Positions 32,384 through 42,803 of a stretch of DNA of 64,000 bases are shown one piece after another; position 1 is the first letter of the stretch; every line of letters starts with the position of its first letter. The position numbers and the translations under genes are program-made. Under the pieces are notes generated by a model, which worked only from the letters and a program-made list of their open reading frames with translations, did not search any database and had not been told where the DNA came from. Source of the DNA: Gymnothorax reevesii (lineage: Eukaryota > Chordata > Actinopteri > Anguilliformes > Muraenidae); assembly GCA_029721435.1 (NCBI GenBank), contig CM056583.1, positions 45,475,120 through 45,539,119 of the forward strand, in the 5' to 3' direction.

Positions 32384-32965
32384 GCATCATGTGGATGGCC
32401 GAGTGCATGTGGGTTGCATATCGGGGGAAGAGACTGCATCAGGATGCACGGTGGGAAGAAGACTAGCCAGCAGATGCACTGTGATGCCTTGGTCAATGTT
32501 TTGCTGAGAAACATAGGGTCCTGCCATTCATGTGGATGTTATTTTGACATTTACCACCTACCTAAACACTGATGCAGACCCCTTCATGGAAACAATTTTC
32601 CTCAATGGCAGTGGCCTCTTTCAGCTGGATAATGTGCCCTGCCACACAGCTAAAATGGTTCGGGAATGGTTTGAGGAACACACAAACGAGTTCAAGGTAT
32701 TGAGTTGGCCTTCAAATTACCGAAATCTCAACGCAATTGAGCATCAGTGGATCAAGCTGGATAAACAAGCCCAATCCATGAAGGACCCACCTTGCAACAG
32801 GCTGGACATAAAGGATCTGATGCTAACGTCTAAGTGCGAGATACCATGTACAGCACACCTTCAGGGGTCTAGTCCATGCCTTGAAGGGTTAGGGCTGTTT
32901 TGGAGGCCGAAGGGGGACATACCCAACATTAGGCAGATGGTCATAATGTTACGACTGACTGGTGT
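32384..32965 (+). pseudogene. Tc1-like transposon, 3' half (split element), with transposase C-terminus
   Basis: It starts CATCATGTGGATGGCCGAGT, the exact continuation of 25131. The frame 32532-33080 includes GSGLFQLDNVPCHTAKMVRE (second Asp in LDN, where QQDN is expected) and WPSNYRNLNAIEHQW (SPDLNPIEH decayed but Glu kept). The right end ATAATGTTACGACTGACTGG and TGT closes the element at about 32965. Multiple substitutions and the split make it inactive. Confidence 0.82.
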
Positions 32966-33059
32966 TCATGACAGGCGCACAATACAAATAAAGCTTGAAA
33001 AAAACAATGATATGTTCAGACCTATGGGATATAGACCTCATTGGATCGTCCGCATTTTC

Positions 33060-33404
33060 TCGCAGATACCAGAGGGTTGATAAGCAGTAACACAATGCTG
33101 GAAATGTGCAACTTGGGTGCACCACTGGGGCTGAACCAATCCGACTTTTCTGAATGTATATAGCGATACCTGGGCAAAGGATATCGGCTGATAATGAGTA
33201 CCGATTTAATAACAGTGAGGGAGAAATTTCGGATCGTTCTTTAATGTGGAAGGCCGCATCTGGCTTGACGAACACATTGCTTTCCTAACTTTGCAAACAA
33301 AATGTAACAAAGTAATATATTGGTATGATGGTTCTGAATTGTTATTTAATGATATCAGAATCAGATCGTATCCACTAGAAGTATTGGTATCACTGCATCT
33401 CTAG
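33060..33404. mobile_element. hAT-like relic, right end only
   Basis: The right end GGTATCACTGCATCTCTAG and internal GATACCTGGGCAAAGGATAT, CGGCTGATAATGAGTACCGA resemble a fish non-autonomous hAT family rich in GATACC/GGTATC words. The left end was not found. Confidence 0.4.
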
Positions 33405-33519
33405 TTTTATGTAAATCTCTAGATTTACAAACAAGTAGATAAGAAGGATCTAATAGCTGCGACCTCGCCTTGCATCTGTCACGTGGCCTACTGTCCATGA
33501 CTGGTGGTTTCTTGTACAA

Positions 33520-33990
33520 GTGTGATCTTGAAATTGGCAAATGACCTTGAAAATCAATAGGGGAGCCTTCCTCTGTACCTAGAAGCTTCTTCTAAGATGT
33601 AATAGCCATCCATGTTAAAGTGGAGTTAGGGTGCGAAAACTGTGAAATCGGGGCAAAATCGACACTTTTTTGACCGGTGTGACCTTGGGATTCGACAGAT
33701 GACCTTGAAAATCAATAGGGAACCCCTCCTCTATACCAATAAGCTTGTTGTAAGATTTCATAGCCATTCATTGAATTAAACTTTAGTTATGGTGCGAAAA
33801 CCGTCAAATCGGGCAAAATTGACACCTTTTTTGCCTTTGTGACCTTGGGATTTGACGAATGACCTTGAAAAACAAGAGGGAACACCTCCTGTATGCCTAG
33901 AAGCTATTTCCAAAATTTCACAGCGATCCATGAATTCTAACTGGAGTTACAGCGCGGAAACCAGCAAACAAGGTCGTGACCTCTGTGAAC
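33520..33990 (+). repeat. Tandem array, ~160-bp unit, three copies
   Basis: The landmark GTGACCTTGGGATT(C/T)GAC and GATGACCTTGAAAA(T/A)CAA recurs at about 33524, 33681 and 33841. Other shared words are AATCGGG(G)CAAAAT and AAGCTT(G/C)TT. The array ends in CTTTGACCTTTGACCTCGAC and a (GGACAGAC)n-like tract at 34110-34136. Confidence 0.8.
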
Positions 33991-34139
33991 TTCACCTTTG
34001 ACCTTTGACCTCGACCTTGTGCATGGACATCACTTTGGTGAAGGTCAATAACTCCTGAAAATTTCTTGATGATACGACGACAGGAACATGGTCAAAAAGG
34101 TGGCACAGGCGGACAGACAAACGGACAGACAGACAGAAG

Positions 34140-35200
34140 CGTTCATAGAGCTGCTTGGTCACAGCTAACAACAAGGACACAAGTACTCTGGCAACAATTT
34201 TAAAAAGAACACAATATTGACTATGTTGATAACTAATTCTTAATTAACAAGAGCGTTCATAACCATCATGAATTTGTCTTCTGTTTGGTGATATTCAGTT
34301 GACATTACTCCTAGCAAGCAGAACTTTTCAAGACCAGCATACTGTCATTAAGAGGCGGTCACATAGAATGTTTCACTTTGGCTTATGCACAGTAACTCAA
34401 TTATTAGCCCAGGAACAACAACTGTGACCAATTCCTTGCACTCATTCAGTATCGCTAGAAAATAATTCAAATAAAATTTAAAATAAAAATAAAATAACTA
34501 TAATAAAATGGTTCTTTACAGATAAGGCTAGTTGCCAAGAACATAATTAAGGTTAAACTGCTTAGCGTATCAGGCAACAATCCTCCCTCCAGCTCAAGTT
34601 AAGGAATAAAGCTTTCATTTAATTTTGCTGAGGTGCACCCACGAGACAACGTTTCAAAACCAGTAATTTAGAATAAGGTTAATATGAGAAACAGTACTTG
34701 TTTCAACATGCTGGTAATTTCTATGAATTGTCATGGATTTTTTTCAGTAAAATGATAGCACGCAAACATTCATCCAGGATCTAAATGAGGATTGTGCTCT
34801 GAAGTACATCAAAAGGTATTTGTGCAACTTGCTTCTGATGACCCACTGTTACCTTTTATTGAATTTGCTTAAAATTCCCTTTAACATTTTCTATTACATT
34901 TCCATGTTGCCAAGGTTCACACAAAACATACACACTCCATCAACCATATAACCAGAGATACAGCGGCGACTCCACAAGAGGGAGCCAATGTATTATTGCA
35001 CTAAATTTTGTCACGCAGTACATGGGTTCAATATGCAATTTCTCCTTAAGGCAGGCAAAAATTCTTGTGCATCAGTATGAGAAGTTCCGTGATATGAGGT
35101 GACTTTGGTACCTTTGCGTTTCTGAAAAGAATTTCTGTACTCTGAAGAGGCCATCAGGCAATTAGGTTTGCAACTAACAAACTATGAACAGATAATGTAA
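34140..35200. other. AT-rich stretch, mostly unclassified
   Basis: No gene recognised. It holds copy 2 of the dispersed repeat at about 34700-34910. A segment AAAATTTAAAATAAAAATAA near 34470-34500 is simple AT-rich sequence. Confidence 0.4.
34700..34910 (+). repeat. Unclassified dispersed repeat, copy 2
   Basis: Same orientation as 21760-21965 (see there), with shared blocks ATGCTG(G/A)(T/C)AATTTC, TTTTTTCAGTAAA, GTGCTCTGAAGT and CTTAAAATTCCCTTTAACA. The two copies are 13 kb apart. Confidence 0.55.
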
Positions 35201-35202
35201 TA

Positions 35203-36715
35203 TACTGAGTACAAATGAAAATGCACCACTTGAAAAAAGTCAATATTTAAAATCAAATGAACTTCAACATAATTTTTATACAACAACAACACTACAGTGA
35301 CGTCACCCGACATGCCAGGCGCAAGAAATGCGAGAATTTCAAGTTAACTGTAACGCTAGGCAATTTTTTGCAAAAACGCAACATCTTGCACGCACACCAC
35401 GGGAAAAATGAATTTCACTCTGAATTTGAGCACACATTGCCTTTAAAAGCATGTGAATCCGAATAAAATTTCACTTCTTCACTGACACTTGTGAAACGTC
35501 GACACTATGCCGCGACTTACAGCCCCTGAACGGGAACGTGCCATAGGCATGCTTCAAATTGGCGCCAGCACCAGGGAAATTGCCAGACGACTACACTGCG
35601 CACACACAACGATCGCAAGACTCCATCAAAGGCTTCTGCAAACGGGGAGCACTCGAGACCGTCCTCGACCGGGTCAACAACGTGTGACAACGGCACATCA
35701 GGACCGTCAGATCGTACGGGATCATGTCCTAGACCGAACACTACCAGCGACAAGAACGGCTCCTCAAGTCCAAGGACAATGTGGATTCATTCACCCCAAC
35801 ACCGTACGGAACCGTCTGTGAGCTGCAGGCCTGCGTGCACGACGTCCTTATTTCAGCCCCATATTGACGGATCGTCACCGAAACCAGCGTCTACAATGAG
35901 CAAACAGGCACCAGAATTGGCGACTACGACAATGGCACGGTGTCATCTTTCCTGACGAGTCACGATTTCACTTAAGGAACGCAGATGGCCGTATACGTGT
36001 TTGGCGTGGAGACGTGGTGAACGTTATAACGCCGATTGTGTCGTTCAAACGGACCGTTGGGGTAGTGGCAGCGTTATGGTGTGAGGTGGAATAAGCTACT
36101 GTCACAGAACCCCTCTCCATATCTGCAGAGGAAGGGTAAACGGCGTCTACTACCGGGATCAGGTGCTGCAGAACCATGTTGTGCCATTCTTCAAACAACA
36201 CCACGATGTCCACACGTTCCAACAGGACAACGCTAGGGCACACACTGCAAGGGTGTCCATGCAGTACCTTGCACAGCAGAACATCCCCGTGCTTCAGTGG
36301 CCAGCTCTGTCACCCGACCTCTCCCCTATCGAGCACTTATGGGATGAAATTGGAAGACATCTTTCACGTCGACGCCAGATGGACAACATCCGAGAACTTG
36401 AGTTTGCCCTTGTTCAGGAGAGGAATGCTATCCCTCAGAACACTATCCAGAGACTGATCAACTCCATGCGACGACGATGCACCGCATGTGTCAATGCAAA
36501 TAGTGGTCACACCCGTTATTGACTTTCCTGTTTGACCTCTACACCAGTTAAACCTCTCTCGCGCATTAACATTATCGTGAATGAAATTGAATGAGGTTTA
36601 CAAGTCTTCTTAAATCATTCATTATCTCAAATGCATCATACGTATATACCTCACATATCAATCCATGGAGCTATTCCAGATTTTGTGAGTGGTGCGTTTT
36701 CATATGGACTGAGCA
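35203..36715 (+). mobile_element. Tc1-like transposon (TACTGAGTACAAATGAAA ends)
   Basis: The element is 1513 bp with TA at 35201-35202 and 36716-36717. The left end TACTGAGTACAAATGAAAAT and GCACCACT is the inverse of AGTGGTGCGTTTTCATATGG and ACTGAGCA on the right, with several mismatches. It encodes one transposase on + strand. Confidence 0.85.
35507..36522 (+). pseudogene. Tc1/Tc3-type DD34E transposase, broken
   Basis: From ATG 35507 the frame has PERERAIGMLQIGASTREIA and an HTH (CAHTTIARLHQRL). A GRPR-like hinge (RDRPRPGQQRVTT) follows, and the frame stops at 35821. The first catalytic Asp is in IFPDESRFHLRN (about 35950). The last part, 36163-36522, is open and keeps FQQDNARAHTARVSMQYL and SPDLSPIEHLWDE with 34 residues between Asp and Glu. 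Only a few stops (35821, about 35898, 36090-36130) break it, so decay is modest. Higher GC than its surroundings. Confidence 0.88.
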
Positions 36716-36746
36716 TATCATCTCAAAACTGAAAAAATAAAAAATA

Positions 36747-37652
36747 CAGCCCCAATTCCAAAATAGTTGGGACAAAGTGTAAATTTTGAATAAAATCAAA
36801 ATGCAAGGACTTTCAAATCCCACCAGCCAGTATTTTTTCCACGATAGAACAACACAGATAGAGATAACACGGCAAAGGTTGGAACATTTGAAATCTGAAA
36901 ATTGAAATTTTCAATTTTATCCACATAATGAGCTAATTTCAATTTTTATGGCTGCCACGGGTCTCAGAAAAGTTGGGACAGGAGCCTGTTAAACATGGTG
37001 TAGCATCCCCTTCTTTTTTTTAACACAGAGTGGAGGCATCTGGGCATTGAGGAAACAAGTTTCTCGCCATTGAAATTTGATCCCACTCTTGTTTAATTCA
37101 GGCTTCCAGCTGTTGGAGAGTTTTGGGTCTCCTTTGACAGACTTTTTGTTTAATTATGCGCCAAATGTTCTCAGTCGGTGAAAGATCAGGACTGCAGGCA
37201 GGCCAGCTCAGCACACGGACTCTTCAACTACGAAGCCACGCTGTTGTAATAGCCGCAGTATGTGGTTTTGCATTGTCCTGCTGAAATACACAAGGCCTTG
37301 CCTTCCCTGGAATAGACGTTGTCTGGAGAGGAGCATATGTTGCTCTAAAACCTCTATATACCTTTAAGCATTCATGGTGCTTTTTAAAATAAGCAAGTGT
37401 CCCACACCATATGCACTCATGCATCCCCAAACCATCAGAGACACTGGCTTTTGAACCGAACGCTGATAACAGTAGGGGTGGTCTCTCTCCTCTTTAGCCC
37501 ACGACGCCCAAGACAGAATGTCAAATTTGGACTCGTCTGACCACAGGACACTTTGCCACTTAGCTACAGTCTGTTTCAAATGAGGCTTGGCCCACAGAAC
37601 ACGGCAGTGCTTCTGGATCATGCTAAACAATGGCTTCCTTTTTGCATGATGA
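36747..37652 (-). mobile_element. Tc1-like transposon, CAACCCC-end family, copy 3 (truncated)
   Basis: TA at 36745-36746 is followed by CAGCCCCAATTCCAAAATAG. Homology to copies 2 and 4 runs to TTTTTGCATGATGAAG near 37652 and then stops, so the N-terminal third and the other end are missing. Minus-strand frames keep [10 protein letters not shown] (37500s) and QQDNAKPHTAAITTAWLRS (37224-37300), with frame breaks. Confidence 0.88.
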
Positions 37653-37980
37653 AGTCTTAGGTAGCATCATATAACTACCCGCATTAAAAAACTGGCTATA
37701 TGCTGCCAGTCAAACGTTTTAGGACACCCCACTTCTTCCAGTTTTTAACAGAAAATTATGCAGTTTAATGTCTCATTGTAGCCACTCTGGAATGAAAGCA
37801 TAAACATGACAGAACAAATTAACAATCGAAGTTTAAAAAAAAATCATGGAATCAATTTATAAACCAAAATGTATCTTAAACTTTTGACTCAAAGTAATCA
37901 CCTTTGGCAGATATAACGGCTGAACACACTCATGGCATTCTTTCTACAATGGAAATCAAATATTCTTCAGAAAGTTCCTC

Positions 37981-38286
37981 CTAAATCTGTTGCAGAAGTT
38001 CCCATAAATGTGTGGCACTTGTACGTTGCTTTGCTTTCACTCTTATGACCAGTTCATCCCAAATCATCTTGATGGGGTTTAAGTCTGGAGACTGTGCTGG
38101 CCACTCCATGTTCTCAAGCTTACCATTTTTTTTTTTCTTAAGGTAGTTCTGGCAGTGCTTGGACTGGTGTTTTGAGTCATTATCTTGCTGTAGGATGAAC
38201 CCATGACCAACTAGGCACATACCAGAGGGCACTGCATGGCGCTGCAGAATGCTGTGGTAGCCGTTTTGGTTCAGGGTGCCTTTCAC
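37981..38286 (-). pseudogene. Tc1-type transposase C-terminal fragment
   Basis: The minus frame has GTLNQNGYHSILQRHAVPSG, then FILQQDNDSKHQSKHCQNYL and WPAQSPDLNPIKMIWDEL. The second catalytic Asp is kept but the catalytic Glu is Lys (NPIK for NPIE). The open frame's first residues (38287-38334) come from the MITE, not from the transposase. Confidence 0.85.
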
Positions 38287-38291
38287 TCTAT

Positions 38292-38611
38292 GGGTGCATC
38301 TCAAAGCATAGGCTGCAGCCATTGAAGGCTGCATTTTTAGGGGTCGTCGCCTAATTTCATCCGCTAAACTGACATGACGTTATTCCATATCCATTAAACA
38401 GCTTTGATTTAAGCTAGTCATCTCTGGTTTCCCAAAACCTAAACTTAACTCTAACCTCTCATCCTAAGCCTGACCCCAAACCAAACCTTAACCCTAACCC
38501 TAAATTTAATCTTATTCCTAACCCTAAATGTTAGTTTGGTGAATGGAAGTATTTGACGACCCCTAAAAATGCAGCCTTCGAAGGATGCAGCCTAGGCTTT
38601 GAGATGTACCC
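38292..38611. mobile_element. Palindromic MITE with internal telomere-like CCCTAA repeats
   Basis: The ends are GGGTGCATCTCAAAGCATAG and the inverse of GGGTACATCTCAAAGCCTAG. Inverted arms of about 57 bp run to AAATGCAGCC / TTTTTAGGGGTCGTC. TAT flanks both sides. The loop has ACCTTAACCCTAACCCTAAA, a short vertebrate-telomere-like run, and other CCTAAC words. No coding capacity. Confidence 0.88.
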
Positions 38612-39184
38612 TATAAGTCACTGACCCTGGATCCAGCAAAACAATCTCAGACTATCACGCTTCCTCCTCCATGTTTAACAGTTGATGTCACACACTGAGG
38701 AACCATCCTTTCACCTACTCGACGGCATACAAAAAAATCTGGGTAACCTGAACTTTTGTTTAAAACTTGTGACAGTTCACAACTTTCCTTTGTACCATTT
38801 CAAGCTATTTGTTGGACTGGAACTGCATAATTTTCAAAACAAAACTGGAAAAATTGGGGTGTCCTAAAACTTCTGACCGGTAATGTACATGCAATGTAAA
38901 TACCATGTACATACAGTTTTGTCTATATACCGTCCAGAAAAAGTTGCACACTCTAATACAACCCCAATTCCGAAATAGTTGGGGAAAAGTGTAAATTGTG
39001 AATAAAATCTAAACAAAATGAATTTCAAATCACACCAGCCAGTATTTTATTCACAATAGAACAGAGATAACAAAGCAAATGTTGGAACTGAGAAATTTTG
39101 CAATTTTATCCTCATAATGAGCTAATTTCAATTTTTATGGCTGCCACGGGTCTCAGAAAAGTTGGGACAGGAGCCTGTTAAACA

Positions 39185-40651
39185 TGGTGTGGCATCCCCT
39201 TCTTTTTTTTAACACAGAGTGGAGGCATCTGGACATTGAGGAGACAAGTTTCTAGCCATTGGAATTTGATCCCACTCTTGTTTAATACAGGCTTCCAGCT
39301 GCTGAAGAGTTTTGGGTCTTTTTGACGGACTTTTCGTTTAATTATGCGCCAAATGTTCTCAATCTGTGAAAGATCAGGACTGCAGGCAGGCCAATTCAGC
39401 ACACGGACACTTCTACTTCGAAGCCATGCTGTGGTAATTGCTGCAGTATGTGGTTTTGCATTGTCCTGCTGAAATACACAAGGCCTTCCTTGGAATAGAT
39501 TTCATCTGGAGGGGAGCATATGTTGCACAAAAACCTTTTACACCGTTCAGCATTCATGGTGCTTTTTAAAACATGCAAGTGTCCCACACCATATGCACTC
39601 ATGCATCCCCATACCACCAGAGATGCTGGCTTTTGAACTGAACACTGATAACAGGAGGGGTGGCCTTTCTCCTGTTATGGCCCCAATTTGTTGTTACATT
39701 TACGACAGCAAAGGATGACAGACACAATTTTAAAACTTAAACAAATTTAATCAAACCAAACACTTTTAACTAAACTACTATCTACTCTACTGACCAAGAT
39801 TGATATATACAACATAAAAAATATTTACAGTCCCTTTGGTTGGGTTGCTTGGTGATGTTCCCGGTGAGGAAAATGCTCCAACACAGGCAAAAATCCACAA
39901 AAAGCTACACAGGTCTTGAAAAGAGTGACAGGTCTGGTCAAATGTATCCTTATGCTTGCAATTTCTCCTACTACTCCACTCCTTCAATTTTCCTCCTTAT
40001 ATACTCTTTTGCAGACCCCTCCCACATTTAGACCGCTTTTTATTTCATTCTCTGGGACTTGTCCCAGACATGCCCAAACCTAGCTCTATTCTGGGCATAA
40101 CATAAGAAAGGTCAATACTGCCATCTAGTGGCTTCTATTCGCATTACACTCCTCTTTAGCCTGAAGGACACAACGCCCATGATTTCCAACAAGAATGTCA
40201 AATTTGGACTTGTCTGATCTCAGGACAATTTCCCACTTTGCTACAGTCCATTTTAAATGAGCCTTGGCCCACAGAACACGGCGGCGCTTCTGGATCATGC
40301 TCAACGATGGCTTCCTTTTTGCATGATAGCGTTTTAGGTGGCATCTGTGGATGGCACGGCGGACTGTGTTTACAGACAGTGTTTCTTGAAGTATTCCTGG
40401 GCCTATTTACTAATGTCAATGACAGAATCATGCCAGTGAGTGATGCAGTGGCGTCTGAGGGCCCGAAGATCACGGGCATCCAGTGATTTTTGACACAAAG
40501 ATTTTTCCAGTTTGTCTGAATCTTTTGATGATGTTATACTGTAATGATGAGACCTTCCAAGCATTTTCCATTTGACTTTGAGGAACATTGTTTTTAAAGT
40601 ATTCCACAATTTTTTTACGCAAACCTTCACAGGGTGAAGGCCTCTGGCCAT
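39185..40651 (-). pseudogene. Tc1-type transposase, interrupted by an LTR (copy 4)
   Basis: The minus-strand start codon is at 40651 (MARGL). Pieces include [60 protein letters not shown] (39558-39617) and LNWPACSPDLSQIENIWRII (39350-39402). The solo LTR splits it just after the first catalytic Asp region. Several frame breaks exist as well. Confidence 0.88.
39673..40148 (-). mobile_element. Solo LTR (TG..CA) with 4-bp target duplication
   Basis: CTCC lies at 39669-39672 and 40149-40152. The inserted 476 bp begins TGTTATGGCC and ends CATTACA; read on minus it is TGTAATG...CCATAACA, with a TATA-like GTATATAAGGAG about 170 bp in, and AATAAA-like words. Sister Tc1 copies show the uninterrupted site. 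A solo LTR forms by recombination between the two LTRs of a retrotransposon. Probably Ty3/Gypsy type, but nothing internal remains to confirm. Confidence 0.85.
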
Positions 40652-40971
40652 TTTTACTTCTGAGAGACTCCTGATACCAGTTAAGTTAATTACTTGCTAA
40701 ATGTTCTTTCAGCTAATTCTCTTATATATTAATTGCTTTTCCAACCCTTTTTTGCCAGTGTCCCAACATTTTTGAAACCTGTTGCCGCCAGAAAATTTGA
40801 AATAAGCTCATTTTGTGGATAAAAATGTAAAATGTCTTAGTTTCAACATTTGAAATGTTATCCGTGTTCTATTGTAAATAACATGTTGGCTCATGTGATC
40901 TGAAAGTCATTGCATTTTGATTTTATTCACAATTTACACTTCGTCCCAACTATTTTGGAATTGGGGTTGTA

Positions 40972-41088
40972 TTTAATGGTACTCACCATGGTTCACTGGA
41001 GTCCAAGAGCCATAGAAAAGCTTTTGTAACCCTTTTCAGATGGATTGATGTCAACAGCATAGTGTCTCATCAGTTCTTTAAAAGTCCC
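40972..41088 (-). mobile_element. Old Tc1 remnant, inverted copy of 9012-9130
   Basis: The reverse complement of this stretch matches 9012-9130 at almost every base (TGCTGTTGACATCAA, GGGTTACAAAAGCTTTTCTA, CCAGTGAACCATGGTGAGTA). In both places a CAACCCC-type Tc1 is inserted at the same base. The matching C-terminal part seen at 10740-11010 is absent here. Confidence 0.85.
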
Positions 41089-41180
41089 ATGACTTGCTAA
41101 ATGTTCTTCCAGCTGATTCTCTTATATATTAATTGCTTTTTCAGCCCTTTTTTGCTCGTGTTCCAACTTTTATGAGACCT
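41089..41180 (-). mobile_element. Tc1-like fragment, CAACCCC-end family, copy 5 (short)
   Basis: ACTTGCTAAATGTTCTTCCA, then CTCTTATATATTAATTGCTT and GCCCTTTTTTGCTCGTGTTC match the subterminal region of copies 1 and 4. Only about 90 bp is present, abutting the old Tc1 remnant. Confidence 0.75.
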
Positions 41181-42064
41181 CCTCAATCTTCATGCTCCCT
41201 TGTAAATTTAAATTACTATTTCCTCATTAAAAAGTTTAAGCCACACTAACAAGTGGCTTTCCTGTGGCCATGCAGTTGTATGGTCCCAGTCTATGAAGGA
41301 CGAAAAATGACATAAGTAGAAATAAATAAATAGACAAATAAATACATTAAAAAATGAATAAATGTAGGAATAAATTAATAAATATATAAATGAATGCAAA
41401 ACATAAATATAAATTTTATATTTTTACATGTGCTTTATTATTTATTTTAGTATTTCTATATTTATTCATTTTATTTATTTTTTCATTCCCTTATTTCTAC
41501 ATTTTCATATATGTATTTATTTATTTCTGCATTTATTTTTACAGTTCTACATGTGTGTATGTATTTATTTATTTTTACGTTTATATATTTATTTACATAT
41601 TTATTCCTACATTTATTTATTTATTTATTTTTACATGTATTAATTTATTTCTGCGAGACTTGTGTCACCCAACAATGTAAAAATGTAAATGAGCTGGGCG
41701 GCCCAAGCATCTTGCTGAAACGCGATCAGTTGATCTCCGTGGGAGCTACCTTACACTCCGACCAGCTATCCTCGTCAGCATATTAGCTGCTGCTGCGATG
41801 GCTTCGAGTGGGAGGCCATTGCCGGACCGCGACTGATCGCAACCCAGTTTAGACAAGCCTGCGCCCACTTCCACATATGACGCTAGCCTCGCCTGCTACT
41901 TTCCCATGGAAACCGCACGAGAAGAGACACCGACTCACTTAAGTTCCCCTCTGCTAGCTAGAGGCAGCTGTCGCTATTATCCCCCACGAGACTTTCGTTC
42001 CTAAATGCGCATCCATTTGCGTCATGATTACGCCGACAAAATAAGGCCACAGTTGCTTACAGTC

Positions 42065-42235
42065 TTACTCGCGAGCGAGCTAGTTGGCTACTAAGCTAGC
42101 AATAGTATAGCTACAGTATTTAGCTACACGGCCAACTGGCTAGCGAGCTAAAAAGGCTACAGTTCGCTCACAATGGAATACTCGCGAGCGAGCTATTTGG
42201 CTAGCTAGCTAGCAAGATAAAGAGACATCGATATC
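42065..42235 (+). repeat. Two-copy direct repeat rich in CTAG/GCTAGC
   Basis: ACTCGCGAGCGAGCTA(G/T)TTG recurs about 112 bp apart (near 42068 and 42180), with GGCTAGCTAGCTAGC-type runs between and after. The nested palindromes (CTCGCGAG, GCTAGC) are dense here. Confidence 0.65.
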
Positions 42236-42277
42236 TATAGTGTTATAGCTAGCATGCCAATGTATTTAACATCCTAA

Positions 42278-42446
42278 AGTCGCTTTCACACCGGACGCGA
42301 AACGAATTTTTCGCACGACAGATTGCGTTCAAAGTCAATGCAAAGACGCGAATACTCGGGAAAAAGCGTGCATTCGCATCTTTGCATTGACTTTGAATGC
42401 AGTCTGACGTACAAAAAATGATCTCGCGTCCGGCGTGAAAGCACCT
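42278..42446. mobile_element. Harbinger-type MITE with TAA target duplication
   Basis: TAA lies at 42275-42277 and 42447-42449. The ends are AGTCGCTTTCACACCGGACG and the inverse of AGGTGCTTTCACGCCGGACG. An inner inverted pair TTCAAAGTCAATGCAAAGA / TCTTTGCATTGACTTTGAA makes the whole 169 bp fold. Confidence 0.88.
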
Positions 42447-42803
42447 TAATTTTCCTAATTTCAGGAGGGCATTCATAGTAATTATCACTGGGATACATGG
42501 CTCTGAGTTGTAGTAGATCCATGCACACCGATACAACCAATCGCGTTTCAGCCAGATGCTAGGGCCGCCCAGCCCGAATAAATACATACATACATGTAGA
42601 AGTGTAAAAATAAATGCTGAAATAAATAAATACATACATGAAAATGTAGAAATAAGGGAATAAATAAATAAATAAATAAATATAGAAATACCAAAATTAA
42701 TAATAAAACATGTAAAAATATAAAATTTACATTTATTTTTTGCATTCATTTATATATTTATTAATTTATTTATTTCTACTTATGTCATTTTTCGTCCTTC
42801 ATA

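Larger units (their letters stand above)
37701..38885 (-). mobile_element. Tc1-like transposon (CCGGTCA..TTTTAGGACACC ends), internally deleted, with MITE inside
   Basis: TA lies at 37699-37700 and 38886-38887. The left end TGCTGCCAGTCAAACGTTTT and AGGACACCCC is the inverse of GGGGTGTCCTAAAACTTCTG and ACCGGTAATG on the right. It carries the C-terminal transposase part on minus and lacks the N-terminal half. The 320-bp palindromic MITE at 38292-38611 is inserted within it. Confidence 0.85.
38959..40969 (-). mobile_element. Tc1-like transposon, CAACCCC-end family, copy 4, with solo LTR inside
   Basis: TA at 38957-38958 and 40970-40971. The ends are CAACCCCAATTCCGAAATAG and TTGGAATTGGGGTTG. Without the 476-bp LTR insertion (39673-40148) and its duplicated CTCC the element would be about 1.53 kb. 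Transposase on minus strand. Confidence 0.93.
41292..42803. mobile_element. Foldback element with long TTTA-rich inverted arms
   Basis: The 1512-bp unit starts TATGAAGGACGAAAAATGAC and ends with its inverse. The inverted arms are long, TTTA/TAAA-rich, reaching inward to GGGCGGCCCAAGCATCTTGC (41696) against the inverse of GGGCGGCCCTAGCATCTGGC (42570). The core (41690-42570) is GC-richer and contains a Harbinger MITE and a CTAG-rich duplication. Open frames in the arms code only for Phe/Ile/Tyr/Leu-rich low-complexity runs. Confidence 0.82.

Noticed and set aside
38450..38530. CCCTAA run read as a true chromosome end or fusion site
   Set aside because: Only a few units inside a palindromic MITE, so it is part of that element.
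41390..41786. Overlapping frames of Phe, Ile, Tyr and Leu resembling membrane proteins
   Set aside because: They are translations of the TTTA-rich arm of the foldback element.
42249..42749. 166-codon minus-strand frame
   Set aside because: It runs through the foldback arm and the Harbinger MITE, with no domain.
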